Part shown: in pieces, positions 24,640 through 31,011 of the stretch
How positions within the stretch are numbered: position 1 is the first letter of the stretch
How the letters are laid out: each line of letters opens with the position of its first letter
Source of the DNA: Myxococcales bacterium UBA1660
Lineage (GTDB): Bacteria; Myxococcota_A; Polyangia; Polyangiales; Houyiibacteriaceae
Assembly (NCBI GenBank): GCA_002320815.1
Contig: DCLA01000075.1
Coordinates: forward strand, 4,038 to 54,476
Length of the DNA: 50,439 bases
Direction of reading: 5' to 3'
Translations under genes and position numbers: made by a program
Notes under the pieces: generated by a model
Told to the model about the DNA's origin: nothing
Databases searched by the model: none
The model's input: the letters and a program-made list of their open reading frames with translations, nothing else

Positions 24640-25617
24640 GTGAGGATGCTGGACCTCGCGCTGTACGATCGAGTCCGCCTGAACCCGCGCCCGCCGGTCC
24701 AGCGCCTCATCGCCGATGGCTTCCTCCGCTGGGACTACCGCAAGGTGGATCTCCGCGTGGAGGGCCTGGAGCGGATCCCGGCCACGCCGGTGATCTACGC
24801 GATGAACCACACGGACAACTTCAACTACTGGCCCTTTCAGTACTCGCTGCACTGCGCGTTCCAGCGCTACACGGCCACGTGGGTGAAGGGGAAGAACTAC
24901 GAGGGGACCATCTCCTCGGCGTTCATGCGCTGGACGAACAACATCCCGGTGGCTTCCCGGGGCTACGTGATCACCCGGGACTTCATCGACACCGTCGGCC
25001 GCAAGCCGCGGCCCGAGGAGTATCGCGCGCTGCGCGAGGCGGTCGACGCGCTCGAGCCCGTCCAGGGCTCCGTGCCCTCGGAGGTGCTCGAGCGGAAGCG
25101 CGACATGCTGGGGCGGACCTTCGACCCGGCGCGCGAGAGCTACGAGCAGGCGGTCGACGGGTTGATGCAGCAGCTCAACGAGCGCTTCGTGGAGAAGAAC
25201 CGCCGCGCGCTGGCCATCGGGCTCGACGTGCTGGTCTTCCCCCAGGGGACCCGCAGCCGGCGCCTCTCCCGGGGACACATCGGGCTGGCCCAGGTGGCCC
25301 TGGCCACTGGCGCGACCATCGTCCCCGTCGGCTGCAGCGGCAGCGACGGCGTCTACACCAGCCGCTCGTTCGTGGCGAAGCCGGGAGCCATCACCTACCG
25401 GGTGGGCGAGCCGATGCTGCCGAGCGAGTGGGCGGACGTGGCGCCCTCCGAGCCCTTCGTGCCCTTCGACCGCGCCGACGAGGCGCTCCACCGCGACGCC
25501 TTCCAGGCGGTCGTCGACCGGGTCATGGAGCGCATCGACGGCCTGGTGGACGAGCCCTACCGCTTCAGCGACGACCGCTGCAGCGAGGGGTCCCAGGGCG
25601 CCGACCGCTTCGTCTGA
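24640..25617 (+). CDS. PlsC-like phospholipid/glycerol acyltransferase with substituted active-site motifs
   Basis: A 325-residue protein similar to 1-acylglycerol-3-phosphate acyltransferases. Block I, normally NHxxxxD, reads NHTDNFN (H57), with Asn at the position of the catalytic Asp and an extra Asp at +2. Block III, normally FPEGTRS, reads FPQGTRS (200-206), with Gln replacing Glu. The codons are unambiguous (AAC and CAG). A loop of about 90 residues separates the blocks. The protein may use a different acid, transfer another acyl donor, or be inactive. The start is GTG 24640 or ATG 24646. There is no signal peptide; peripheral inner-membrane location is expected. Confidence 0.78.
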   Translation: MRMLDLALYDRVRLNPRPPVQRLIADGFLRWDYRKVDLRVEGLERIPATPVIYAMNHTDNFNYWPFQYSLHCAFQRYTATWVKGKNYEGTISSAFMRWTNNIPVASRGYVITRDFIDTVGRKPRPEEYRALREAVDALEPVQGSVPSEVLERKRDMLGRTFDPARESYEQAVDGLMQQLNERFVEKNRRALAIGLDVLVFPQGTRSRRLSRGHIGLAQVALATGATIVPVGCSGSDGVYTSRSFVAKPGAITYRVGEPMLPSEWADVAPSEPFVPFDRADEALHRDAFQAVVDRVMERIDGLVDEPYRFSDDRCSEGSQGADRFV

Positions 25618-25684
25618 GTCGGCGCCGCGGCTTGTCCGGTCGCAGGGGTTTGACCGACCGGCGTCGAGGCCGAATGCTCCCGGC

Positions 25685-25999
25685 GTGATCCTCGATTTCC
25701 CCTACACGGTCAGCGACGAAGAGGCCCTCGAGCGGCTCCATGCCCTCACCGACTACTGGCTCGCCAAGCACTCGGTGCGCGCGCGCTGGGAAGGCCCCGA
25801 GGTCTTCTTCAACGGCAAGGTGAAGGGCGTGAAGTTCGACGGCACGGTCGTGGTCGGCGGCAAGAAGGTCCACGCCGACGTGAACGTGGGCTTCCTGGCG
25901 GAGAAGATCGGCGGCAAGGCCTACGTGCAGCGCAAGCTCGCCGACTACCTGGACCCCGCCAACACCCTCGCCGAGCTGAAGGCCCGCGTCCCCCGCTGA
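25685..25999 (+). CDS. Polyhydroxyalkanoic acid system (PHA_gran_rgn)-like small protein
   Basis: A 104-residue protein starting with GTG at 25685. The pattern resembles the PHA_gran_rgn family: an N-terminal helix, RARWEGPEVFF, an FDGTVVVGGKKVHADVNVGF strand region, then a basic C-terminal helix. Members are short proteins found near polyhydroxyalkanoate granule genes, but many occur elsewhere. It lies 67 bp after the acyltransferase in the same direction and may be co-transcribed. There is no PHA synthase in the window. Assignment is from pattern only. Confidence 0.6.
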   Translation: MILDFPYTVSDEEALERLHALTDYWLAKHSVRARWEGPEVFFNGKVKGVKFDGTVVVGGKKVHADVNVGFLAEKIGGKAYVQRKLADYLDPANTLAELKARVPR

Positions 26000-26042
26000 C
26001 TGGGTCGAGCCTCTGGTCGCCGTCGTCGGCCGGTCCTGGTCG

Positions 26043-26516
26043 TCACCCATCTTCCGACGCCGGGGACGCCAAGAGAGTTTTAGCCAGGTCGCGAGCCCCC
26101 TCCCGGAGCCGCTCGAGGTCTTCTAGGTCGATCCCTTCGGCTGCCGTGCCTTGCACACGACACCGTAGCGCGTCGGGGACTTGCGCGGCCCGCACCGCGA
26201 GCTCTCTCCCCTTCGGTGTGAGAAGGATGCGGACGATGCGCTGGTCTTCCGCATCCCTCCGTCGCGCGACCATCTCCTGCTTCTCGAGGCGCTTCAAGAG
26301 GGGAGTCAAGGTTCCGGAGTCGAGCATGAGGCGTTCCCCGATCTCGTTGATCGCGAGGGCGTCCTGCTCCCACAACACGAGCATCACCAAGTACTGAGGA
26401 TAGGTGAGACCCAGGGGCGCGAGGATAGGCGCGTACGCACGCGAGAACGCTCTGGACGCAGTGTATAGAGCGAAGCAGAGCTGCTGATCGAGGCGGGGCG
26501 GCGAGCGGTCCGGCAT
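26043..26516 (-). CDS. ohrR: OhrR, organic-hydroperoxide-sensing MarR-family repressor
   Basis: A 157-residue winged-helix protein with close resemblance to Bacillus subtilis OhrR: LDQQLCFALYTASR, LTYPQYLVMLVLWE, LMLDSGTLTPLLKRLE. The peroxidatic cysteine is C14 in LCFALY, with the supporting tyrosine in TYPQY. A second cysteine (C119, DALRCRV) sits where Xanthomonas-type 2-Cys OhrR has its resolving cysteine. Oxidation by organic hydroperoxides releases OhrR from DNA. The start at 26516 gives MPDRSPPR; the frame is open upstream but lacks family similarity there. It lies 71 bp downstream of ohr on the same strand, probably in one transcript. Confidence 0.92.
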   Translation of the reverse strand: MPDRSPPRLDQQLCFALYTASRAFSRAYAPILAPLGLTYPQYLVMLVLWEQDALAINEIGERLMLDSGTLTPLLKRLEKQEMVARRRDAEDQRIVRILLTPKGRELAVRAAQVPDALRCRVQGTAAEGIDLEDLERLREGARDLAKTLLASPASEDG

Positions 26517-26587
26517 CGGGGTCAGTTTCTCATCGCGCCCAATCGGGGTCCACGACTTCTCTTTCCGGCCGCTCGCCGCGTCGGCGG

Positions 26588-27040
26588 TCAGTCGGCCACT
26601 CGCAACGTGACCTCGATGTTTCCACGAGTCGCGTTCGAGTACGGGCAGACGGCGTGGGCCTCGGCGACTAGCGCATCGGCCTCGGCAGCGGAGAGCTCCG
26701 GAAGATGGGCGACGATGGTCACGGCGAGGCCGAAGGCGCCCCCCGCGATCGGGCCGATCGAAACGGCCGTGTCCACTTCCACCGAGCCGACCGACAGCTT
26801 CTTCTGGCGCGCGACATGAGTGATGGCGCTGCTGAAGCACGCGGCGTAGCCGGCCGCGAAGAGCTGCTCCGGGTTCGTTCCGGCGCCTCCCGAGCCGCCG
26901 AGGCCCTTGGGGACGCTCAGCGCGAGGTCGAGGGCTCCGCCGTCGGCGGTCACGCGCCCTTCTCGGCCCGTGGTGGCGTTACCGTGCGCGGTATGGAGCG
27001 TGCGCTCGATGGCGAGCGGGGTGTTGGGGGTGTTGGTCAT
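26588..27040 (-). CDS. ohr: Ohr, organic hydroperoxide resistance peroxidase
   Basis: A 150-residue OsmC/Ohr-family thiol peroxidase. The two catalytic cysteines are C68 (AACFSSA) and C132 (VCPYSNA); GGSGGAGTNPEQLFAAGYA is the family signature. Ohr reduces organic and fatty-acid hydroperoxides with lipoyl-protein-dependent regeneration, in the cytoplasm. The start at 27040 is supported by AAGGA about 8 bp upstream. Two palindromes at 27102-27128, 60-90 bp upstream, are the likely OhrR operators, so induction by organic peroxides is expected. Confidence 0.95.
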   Translation of the reverse strand: MTNTPNTPLAIERTLHTAHGNATTGREGRVTADGGALDLALSVPKGLGGSGGAGTNPEQLFAAGYAACFSSAITHVARQKKLSVGSVEVDTAVSIGPIAGGAFGLAVTIVAHLPELSAAEADALVAEAHAVCPYSNATRGNIEVTLRVAD

Positions 27041-27101
27041 GGTCAGAGTCCTTCTCGAGGCTCGACGCGCTCCAATGCGCACCGCTTGCCTCGAGAAATA
27101 C

Positions 27102-27128
27102 ATTGTGCACAATTGAGTTGTGCGCAAC
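27102..27128. promoter_or_regulatory. Tandem palindromes upstream of ohr, candidate OhrR operators
   Basis: ATTGTGCACAAT (27102-27113) is a perfect 12-bp palindrome. GTTGTGCGCAAC (27117-27128) is a near-palindrome whose centre is 15 bp away, so the two lie about 1.5 helical turns apart. They fall in the only AT-rich stretch of the region and overlap a possible minus-strand promoter (TTGCGC, then an ATGTAT-like -10). Assignment to OhrR rests on proximity. Confidence 0.68.
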
Positions 27129-27187
27129 TAAAAAGATCGCGACCCCCGGTGCCGTGCCGCTCCACCGATCGCGGGACCCAGGTCCCC

Positions 27188-27275
27188 GAGCGGAATGGGG
27201 ACGACGCGCGTAGCCCGGATCAGTCAACGCTGAGCGGAATGGGGACGACGCGCGTAGCCCGGATCAATCAACGCT
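27188..27275. repeat. 44-bp tandem duplication at the 3' end of the thioesterase gene
   Basis: Two head-to-tail copies (27188-27231 and 27232-27275) begin GAGCGGAATGGGG and end TCAACGCT. They differ clearly at one base (CAG versus CAA). The second copy contains the thioesterase stop codon (27268-27270) and its last codons, so the duplication added a second copy of the gene end downstream. Apart from this, the gap 27129-27267 holds no recognisable feature. Confidence 0.9.
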
Positions 27276-27741
27276 CAGCGAGGCGCCGGGCCCGTCGTTC
27301 GCGGGCGGCGTCGGCGCGCTGGCGGTCGTCGTCGTCGCCGACCTCGAGGGGCGGGATGCCCAGGGGCTTGCCCTGGTCGTCGACGTTCACGAAGGTCAGC
27401 AGGGCGTCGACGCAGAGCACCCGCTCGCCGGTGGCGGTGTCTTCCCGTTCGACGATGCACTCGACCTCCATCGAGCTCCCGAAGGCGGCGTTCATCCGCG
27501 AGCGGAGCACGGCCACGTCGCCGACCCGCAGCGGGGCGCGGAAGTGGAGGGCGTCGATGGAGGCGGTGACGGCGATGCGGCCGCAGTGCCGCTGGGCGGT
27601 CACCGCGGCGCAGACGTCCACCCAGCTCATCACCGTGCCGCCGAAGGCGGTCCCCAGGGCGTTGGCGTGCTGGGGGAGCACGATCTCGGTCTTCTCCACC
27701 CGGGAGTGGTCCACCGAGCGGGCCGGCGGGGCGTTACTCAC
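27268..27741 (-). CDS. Acyl-CoA thioesterase, hotdog fold (YciA-like)
   Basis: A 157-residue single-hotdog protein. The family core NALGTAFGGTVMSWVD (about 27-42) carries the helix and catalytic-region residues of YciA/BFIT-type thioesterases. It is followed by RIAVTASIDALHFRAPLRVGD and a C-terminal SSMEVECIVERED strand. These enzymes hydrolyse acyl-CoA to free acid and CoA in the cytoplasm. The C-terminus is a basic, Arg-rich tail ending in a 44-bp tandem duplication. The start overlaps the end of the lipoprotein gene by 8 bp, so the two are coupled. Confidence 0.88.
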   Translation of the reverse strand: MSNAPPARSVDHSRVEKTEIVLPQHANALGTAFGGTVMSWVDVCAAVTAQRHCGRIAVTASIDALHFRAPLRVGDVAVLRSRMNAAFGSSMEVECIVEREDTATGERVLCVDALLTFVNVDDQGKPLGIPPLEVGDDDDRQRADAARERRARRLAER

Positions 27742-28255
27742 AGAAGTGCGGGCCGTCGCTGCTGCAGTACATCGCGGTGGTGCCCTCGCGGCAGCCGCGC
27801 ACCTGGCAGCGTTCCACCACGTCCGGGGTCTCCACCACCGCGTCCTCGACGGCCCCGATGACCCAGGTCGCCTCGGTCCGCTTCAGCGAATAGAAGGGCG
27901 TCTCCACCACCAGGCGTCGCTCGCCGGCGAGGTCGTCGCCGAGAGCGTCACAGCGCGGGCTGCTGCAGAAGCGGGCTCGGACCAGGAGGTCGTCGCCGAA
28001 GTCCTCCGGCTGCGCCACCACGCTGATGGTCTCCTCGCGGGACACGGCGCCGAGCTCGAAGCCCTCGAGCTCGTCGGCGCCCCAATCGGTCTCGAAGTCG
28101 CTGCTCCGGGCGCTGCGCATCAGCAGCACCAGGTACTGGGGCTCATCGGAGGTCGACGCCGGCATGTCCACCTCGAGCTCGAGGATGGCGTTCTCGGCGC
28201 AGCCGGCCAGCCCGAGGATGGCCAGCACGAGGAAGCACGAAATCCGGACGCTCAC
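27734..28255 (-). CDS. Hypothetical lipoprotein
   Basis: A 173-residue protein with lipobox GLAGC (acylated Cys about 19) and a GTG start. The mature part is beta-rich and contains cysteines in three clusters: RFCSSPRC, ERCQVRGC and YCSSDGPHFC. No family was recognised. It overlaps its neighbours on both sides: 4 bp (GTGA) with the upstream TPR-PEGA gene and 8 bp with the downstream thioesterase gene. The three are probably one operon, an unusual pairing of envelope proteins with a cytoplasmic thioesterase. Confidence 0.65.
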   Translation of the reverse strand: MSVRISCFLVLAILGLAGCAENAILELEVDMPASTSDEPQYLVLLMRSARSSDFETDWGADELEGFELGAVSREETISVVAQPEDFGDDLLVRARFCSSPRCDALGDDLAGERRLVVETPFYSLKRTEATWVIGAVEDAVVETPDVVERCQVRGCREGTTAMYCSSDGPHFCE

Positions 28256-29031
28256 AGCTCCACCACGAATTCGCTCTGGGGGTCGAGGCCCGTCTCGCGG
28301 GTCAGGAGGATGGCCGTGGTGGCCGCGGCGCCGGCGGCGACGACGGCCAGCACGGTGATCAGGACGACCTTGCCGGCCGTGGACATCCCGGTCTCGGGCG
28401 CGGGGCCTTCGGCGATGGGGCGCGGGGTGAGGTCGACCTGGATCACCCGGCGGTCACCCTCGGCCACCGGCCCTTCCCAGACGAAGGGCTCGTGCTCGGG
28501 TCGGGTCACCCGGACCGTGTGGCTGCCGCCCTCGGTCTCCAGGGTCGCCGGGCGCGCGCTGGGCGTGGGCACGGACCGCCCGTCGAGGCGCAGGTCGATG
28601 TCGTCCGCCTGAGCGGGGAGGCCGCGCAGCTCGAGCACGGCGATACGCGCGGCCACCTCGGCCCGCAGCTCGCTCGCCTGCTCCCGGGTCCCCTCGGGGA
28701 GCTCGGGGTGGTTCTGGAGGAGCTGGTCGAAGGTGTCCCGGGCGTCGACGTAGCGACCCAGAGACCGGTAGGTGGTGCCGACGTTGTAGAGGGCCGCGGG
28801 GATCCCGGAGAGCTCGTAGGCCTCGCGGAAGGCGCCCAGCGCGTCGGACCAACGGCCCTGCTCGGCGGCGGTGGTGCCGGTACCGAAGCGCTCCCGGGCG
28901 CGCTCGAGCTCATCGGCGCTCGGATCCCCGAGCGGGGCGGGCACCACCTCTCGGGCGTCCTGGGCCTGGGCCGAGCCCACGCCGAAGGCACCGAAGAGAG
29001 CGGCCCAGAGGAGGGCGCGACACCAGCTCAC
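28252..29031 (-). CDS. TPR and PEGA domain protein with C-terminal membrane helix
   Basis: A 259-residue protein with a GTG start, a signal peptide (cleavage near GSAQAQ), two TPR motifs (about 45-115: YNVGTTYRSLGRYVDARDTF), a PEGA-like beta domain (about 130-205: LPAQADDIDLRLDGRSV) and a membrane helix (about 218-242). Proteins of this type are abundant in myxobacteria and likely act in the periplasm as scaffolds. The next gene upstream (29033) is 1 bp away; downstream it overlaps the lipoprotein gene by 4 bp. Confidence 0.75.
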   Translation of the reverse strand: MSWCRALLWAALFGAFGVGSAQAQDAREVVPAPLGDPSADELERARERFGTGTTAAEQGRWSDALGAFREAYELSGIPAALYNVGTTYRSLGRYVDARDTFDQLLQNHPELPEGTREQASELRAEVAARIAVLELRGLPAQADDIDLRLDGRSVPTPSARPATLETEGGSHTVRVTRPEHEPFVWEGPVAEGDRRVIQVDLTPRPIAEGPAPETGMSTAGKVVLITVLAVVAAGAAATTAILLTRETGLDPQSEFVVEL

Positions 29032-29032
29032 A

Positions 29033-29779
29033 TCAGTCCTCGTTCTCGGCGGGCGCCTTCTCGGCCGCTTCCGCGGCCTGGCTCCCGTCGAGCATGCGCA
29101 GGTACATCTGCGCCGCTTTGTGCTCGGGATCGACCTCCAGGGCCGCGTCCCACTCCTTGCGGGCCTCGTCCTTCTTGCCGAGGCCGAGGAGCACCACGCC
29201 CAGCGCGACCCGCGCGGGGACGTATTTGGGCCGATGGGTGAGCCCCTCGCGGAGCTCGTACTTGGCGGCCTCGAGGTCGCCCTGCTGGCGATAGAGGTTC
29301 GCCAGCCGGAGGCGCAGGTCGGCGAAGTGGGGGCAGAGGATCACGGCCTTGCGGTACTCGTGCATCGCCTCGGACACCAGACCGGCGTCGGCGTAGGCCT
29401 GGGCGGTCTCGGCGTGGAGGTTGGCGATCTTCCCCTTCACGAAGGGGTCCATCTTGCCCGGGGCCTCTTCGCCGGCGGCGATGGCTCCCTGGTAGATCTT
29501 CTTGGCCTCGTCGTAGCGACCGAGGTCGTTGTAGGTGACCGCCAGGTTCAGCGCGGCCTCGGTGTAGCGGGGGTTGATGGCGAGGGCGCGCTCGAACTTC
29601 GCCTGCGCCTCCTCGAACTGCCCGCGATCATGGAAGATCACGCCGAGCATGTTGTAGACGTCGGCGAAGGAGACGCCGCGGCCTTCGACCTGCAGCAGGT
29701 AGTGCTCCGCCTTGTCGAACTCACGCTTCTCATAATGCTCGCGCCCGAGGGCGAGCAACTGCTTGGTGCGGTCGTCCAT
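29033..29779 (-). CDS. Cytoplasmic tetratricopeptide-repeat protein
   Basis: A 248-residue protein without a signal peptide, composed of five to six TPR units (for example AALNLAVTYNDLGRYDEAKK and ARVALGVVLLGLGKKDEARK) and an acidic, Ala/Glu-rich tail. The start at 29779 (MDDRTKQLLALGREHY) is chosen over 29818 because homology-like sequence begins there; no strong Shine-Dalgarno sequence is seen. The 3' end is 1 bp from the TPR-PEGA gene, so a single transcript is likely. A role in motility or secretion assembly is possible for such proteins but is not shown here. Confidence 0.78.
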   Translation of the reverse strand: MDDRTKQLLALGREHYEKREFDKAEHYLLQVEGRGVSFADVYNMLGVIFHDRGQFEEAQAKFERALAINPRYTEAALNLAVTYNDLGRYDEAKKIYQGAIAAGEEAPGKMDPFVKGKIANLHAETAQAYADAGLVSEAMHEYRKAVILCPHFADLRLRLANLYRQQGDLEAAKYELREGLTHRPKYVPARVALGVVLLGLGKKDEARKEWDAALEVDPEHKAAQMYLRMLDGSQAAEAAEKAPAENED

Positions 29780-29816
29780 CCGGTGGGGAGGATATCCCTC
29801 GGTCCGCCCTGGGAGC

Positions 29817-29838
29817 AAAAAAGCCTCCCGCGGGCGGC
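29817..29838 (-). terminator. Rho-independent terminator of bamD
   Basis: On the minus strand GCCGCCCGCGGGAGGC (29838-29823) folds into a hairpin with one mismatch and is followed directly by six T residues (29822-29817). It lies 5 bp after the bamD stop. This is the clearest intrinsic terminator in the window. Confidence 0.7.
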
Positions 29839-29842
29839 TGGA

Positions 29843-30625
29843 TCAGGTGCCCAGGGTGCGGAGATGGGACCGGGCGTCGTCGGCCTCGTCGGCCTCCGGG
29901 TAGCGGTCGACGATCTCCTGGAACGCCCGGCGGGCCTGCTCGCGATCGGCCATCTCCAGGTAGGTCTCGCCCATGAGCAGCAGGGCCTCCGCCTCGAGGC
30001 CGCTGCCGTCGTAGCTGGAGAGCATGGTGCGGCAGCGGTTGATCACCGCGGGGTAGGCGTCGCGGCGCAAGTAGAAGCGGGCCACGTAGAGCTCGTGGGC
30101 GGCCAGGATGCGCAGGGCCTTCTCGATCATCTGCCGCGCTTCGCCGACGCGCTCGGCCTCGGGGAAGTCCAGCACGTAGCGCCGGAGCTGGCGCAGCGCC
30201 TCCTGGGTCGGCTGCTGGTCGCGCTCGTGCGAGGGTGGCGAGAGGAGCCACTCGCTCGGGATCTGCTGGAAGTGCGCCTCGGCGATGCGGAAGCGGGCGT
30301 AGGGGATCTGCGAGTGCGAGGGGCGGAAGCGGACGAACTGCCGGTAGGCGGTGACCGCCTCGGCCCACTCGTCCTGCATCATCTTGCAGTCGGCCACGCG
30401 GAGCTCGGCGAGGGCGGCGTAGCGGCTGTAGGGATACTTGCGGCGGACGGCGCGGAACTCGGGCTCGGCGTCCAGGCAGTTGCCCTTCCGGAAGGCCAGG
30501 AGCGCGTGCTCGTAGTCGGCCTGGGCGTTCTCGCCGTAGGCCATGCCCGAGCGTCCGCCCCCACCGGAGGAGGTGGCGCAGGCTCCCGTCAGGGTCAGGA
30601 GCATCACGATGGACCGGATCCGCAT
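29843..30625 (-). CDS. bamD: Outer-membrane assembly lipoprotein BamD
   Basis: A 260-residue lipoprotein with lipobox LTGAC (Cys about 16) followed by a Gly/Ser linker. Residues 35-250 form five TPR-like hairpins in the BamD arrangement: ADYEHALLAFRKGNCLDAE, FRAVRRKYPYSRYAALAEL, QFVRFRPSHSQIPYARFRI, RQLRRYVLDFPEAE, AFQEIVDRYPEADEADDA. BamD links BamA to the other lipoproteins of the beta-barrel assembly machine. Length fits the family. A clear intrinsic terminator follows at 29817-29838. Confidence 0.88.
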   Translation of the reverse strand: MRIRSIVMLLTLTGACATSSGGGGRSGMAYGENAQADYEHALLAFRKGNCLDAEPEFRAVRRKYPYSRYAALAELRVADCKMMQDEWAEAVTAYRQFVRFRPSHSQIPYARFRIAEAHFQQIPSEWLLSPPSHERDQQPTQEALRQLRRYVLDFPEAERVGEARQMIEKALRILAAHELYVARFYLRRDAYPAVINRCRTMLSSYDGSGLEAEALLLMGETYLEMADREQARRAFQEIVDRYPEADEADDARSHLRTLGT

Positions 30626-30667
30626 CTCCGGCCTCGTACCAAGCCCCGGGCGCCGACGCCAGGCGCC

Positions 30668-30685
30668 ACCGCCGAAAGGGGCGGT
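30668..30685 (-). terminator. Hairpin after the ferredoxin gene
   Basis: ACCGCC (30668-30673) and GGCGGT (30680-30685) pair around a 6-base GAAAGG loop. It lies 5 bp past the ferredoxin stop on the minus strand. There is no T tract. Confidence 0.4.
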
Positions 30686-30690
30686 CGAGC

Positions 30691-30993
30691 TCAGTAGGGG
30701 TCCAGGACCCGGAGGTGGAGGACCTCGGTGTCCTTGGCGAGCTCGAGCTGGCAGCAGAGACGCACCGGACCCTCGTCACCGAAGATCTCCAGCACGTCCT
30801 GCTCGTCGTCGTCGGGCGGCACGAGGGCGTCGGCGCCCGCGATCACCTCGACGCGACAGGTCCCACAGCTCGCCGAACGGCAGCTGTAGGGGACGTCGGC
30901 CTTGGGGTGCTCGTCGGTGACGTCGATGAGGGCGACGGGGGCGTCGACCTCGGTCTCGAATCCCGACGGCTCGAAACGTACGCGCGTGCTCAT
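30691..30993 (-). CDS. Plant-type 2Fe-2S ferredoxin
   Basis: A 100-residue protein with cysteines C38, C43 and C46 in CRSASCGTCRVEV and the fourth in LCCQ (C80 or C81). This is the beta-grasp [2Fe-2S] ferredoxin arrangement; the segment after the cluster carries an acidic surface (PPDDDEQDVLEIFGDE). It would serve as a small cytoplasmic electron carrier. It is flanked by the large lipoprotein hydrolase gene upstream and bamD downstream, both on the same strand; neither suggests a redox partner. Confidence 0.9.
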   Translation of the reverse strand: MSTRVRFEPSGFETEVDAPVALIDVTDEHPKADVPYSCRSASCGTCRVEVIAGADALVPPDDDEQDVLEIFGDEGPVRLCCQLELAKDTEVLHLRVLDPY

Positions 30994-31011
30994 GCCGCGC
31001 GCACCCTGTCG

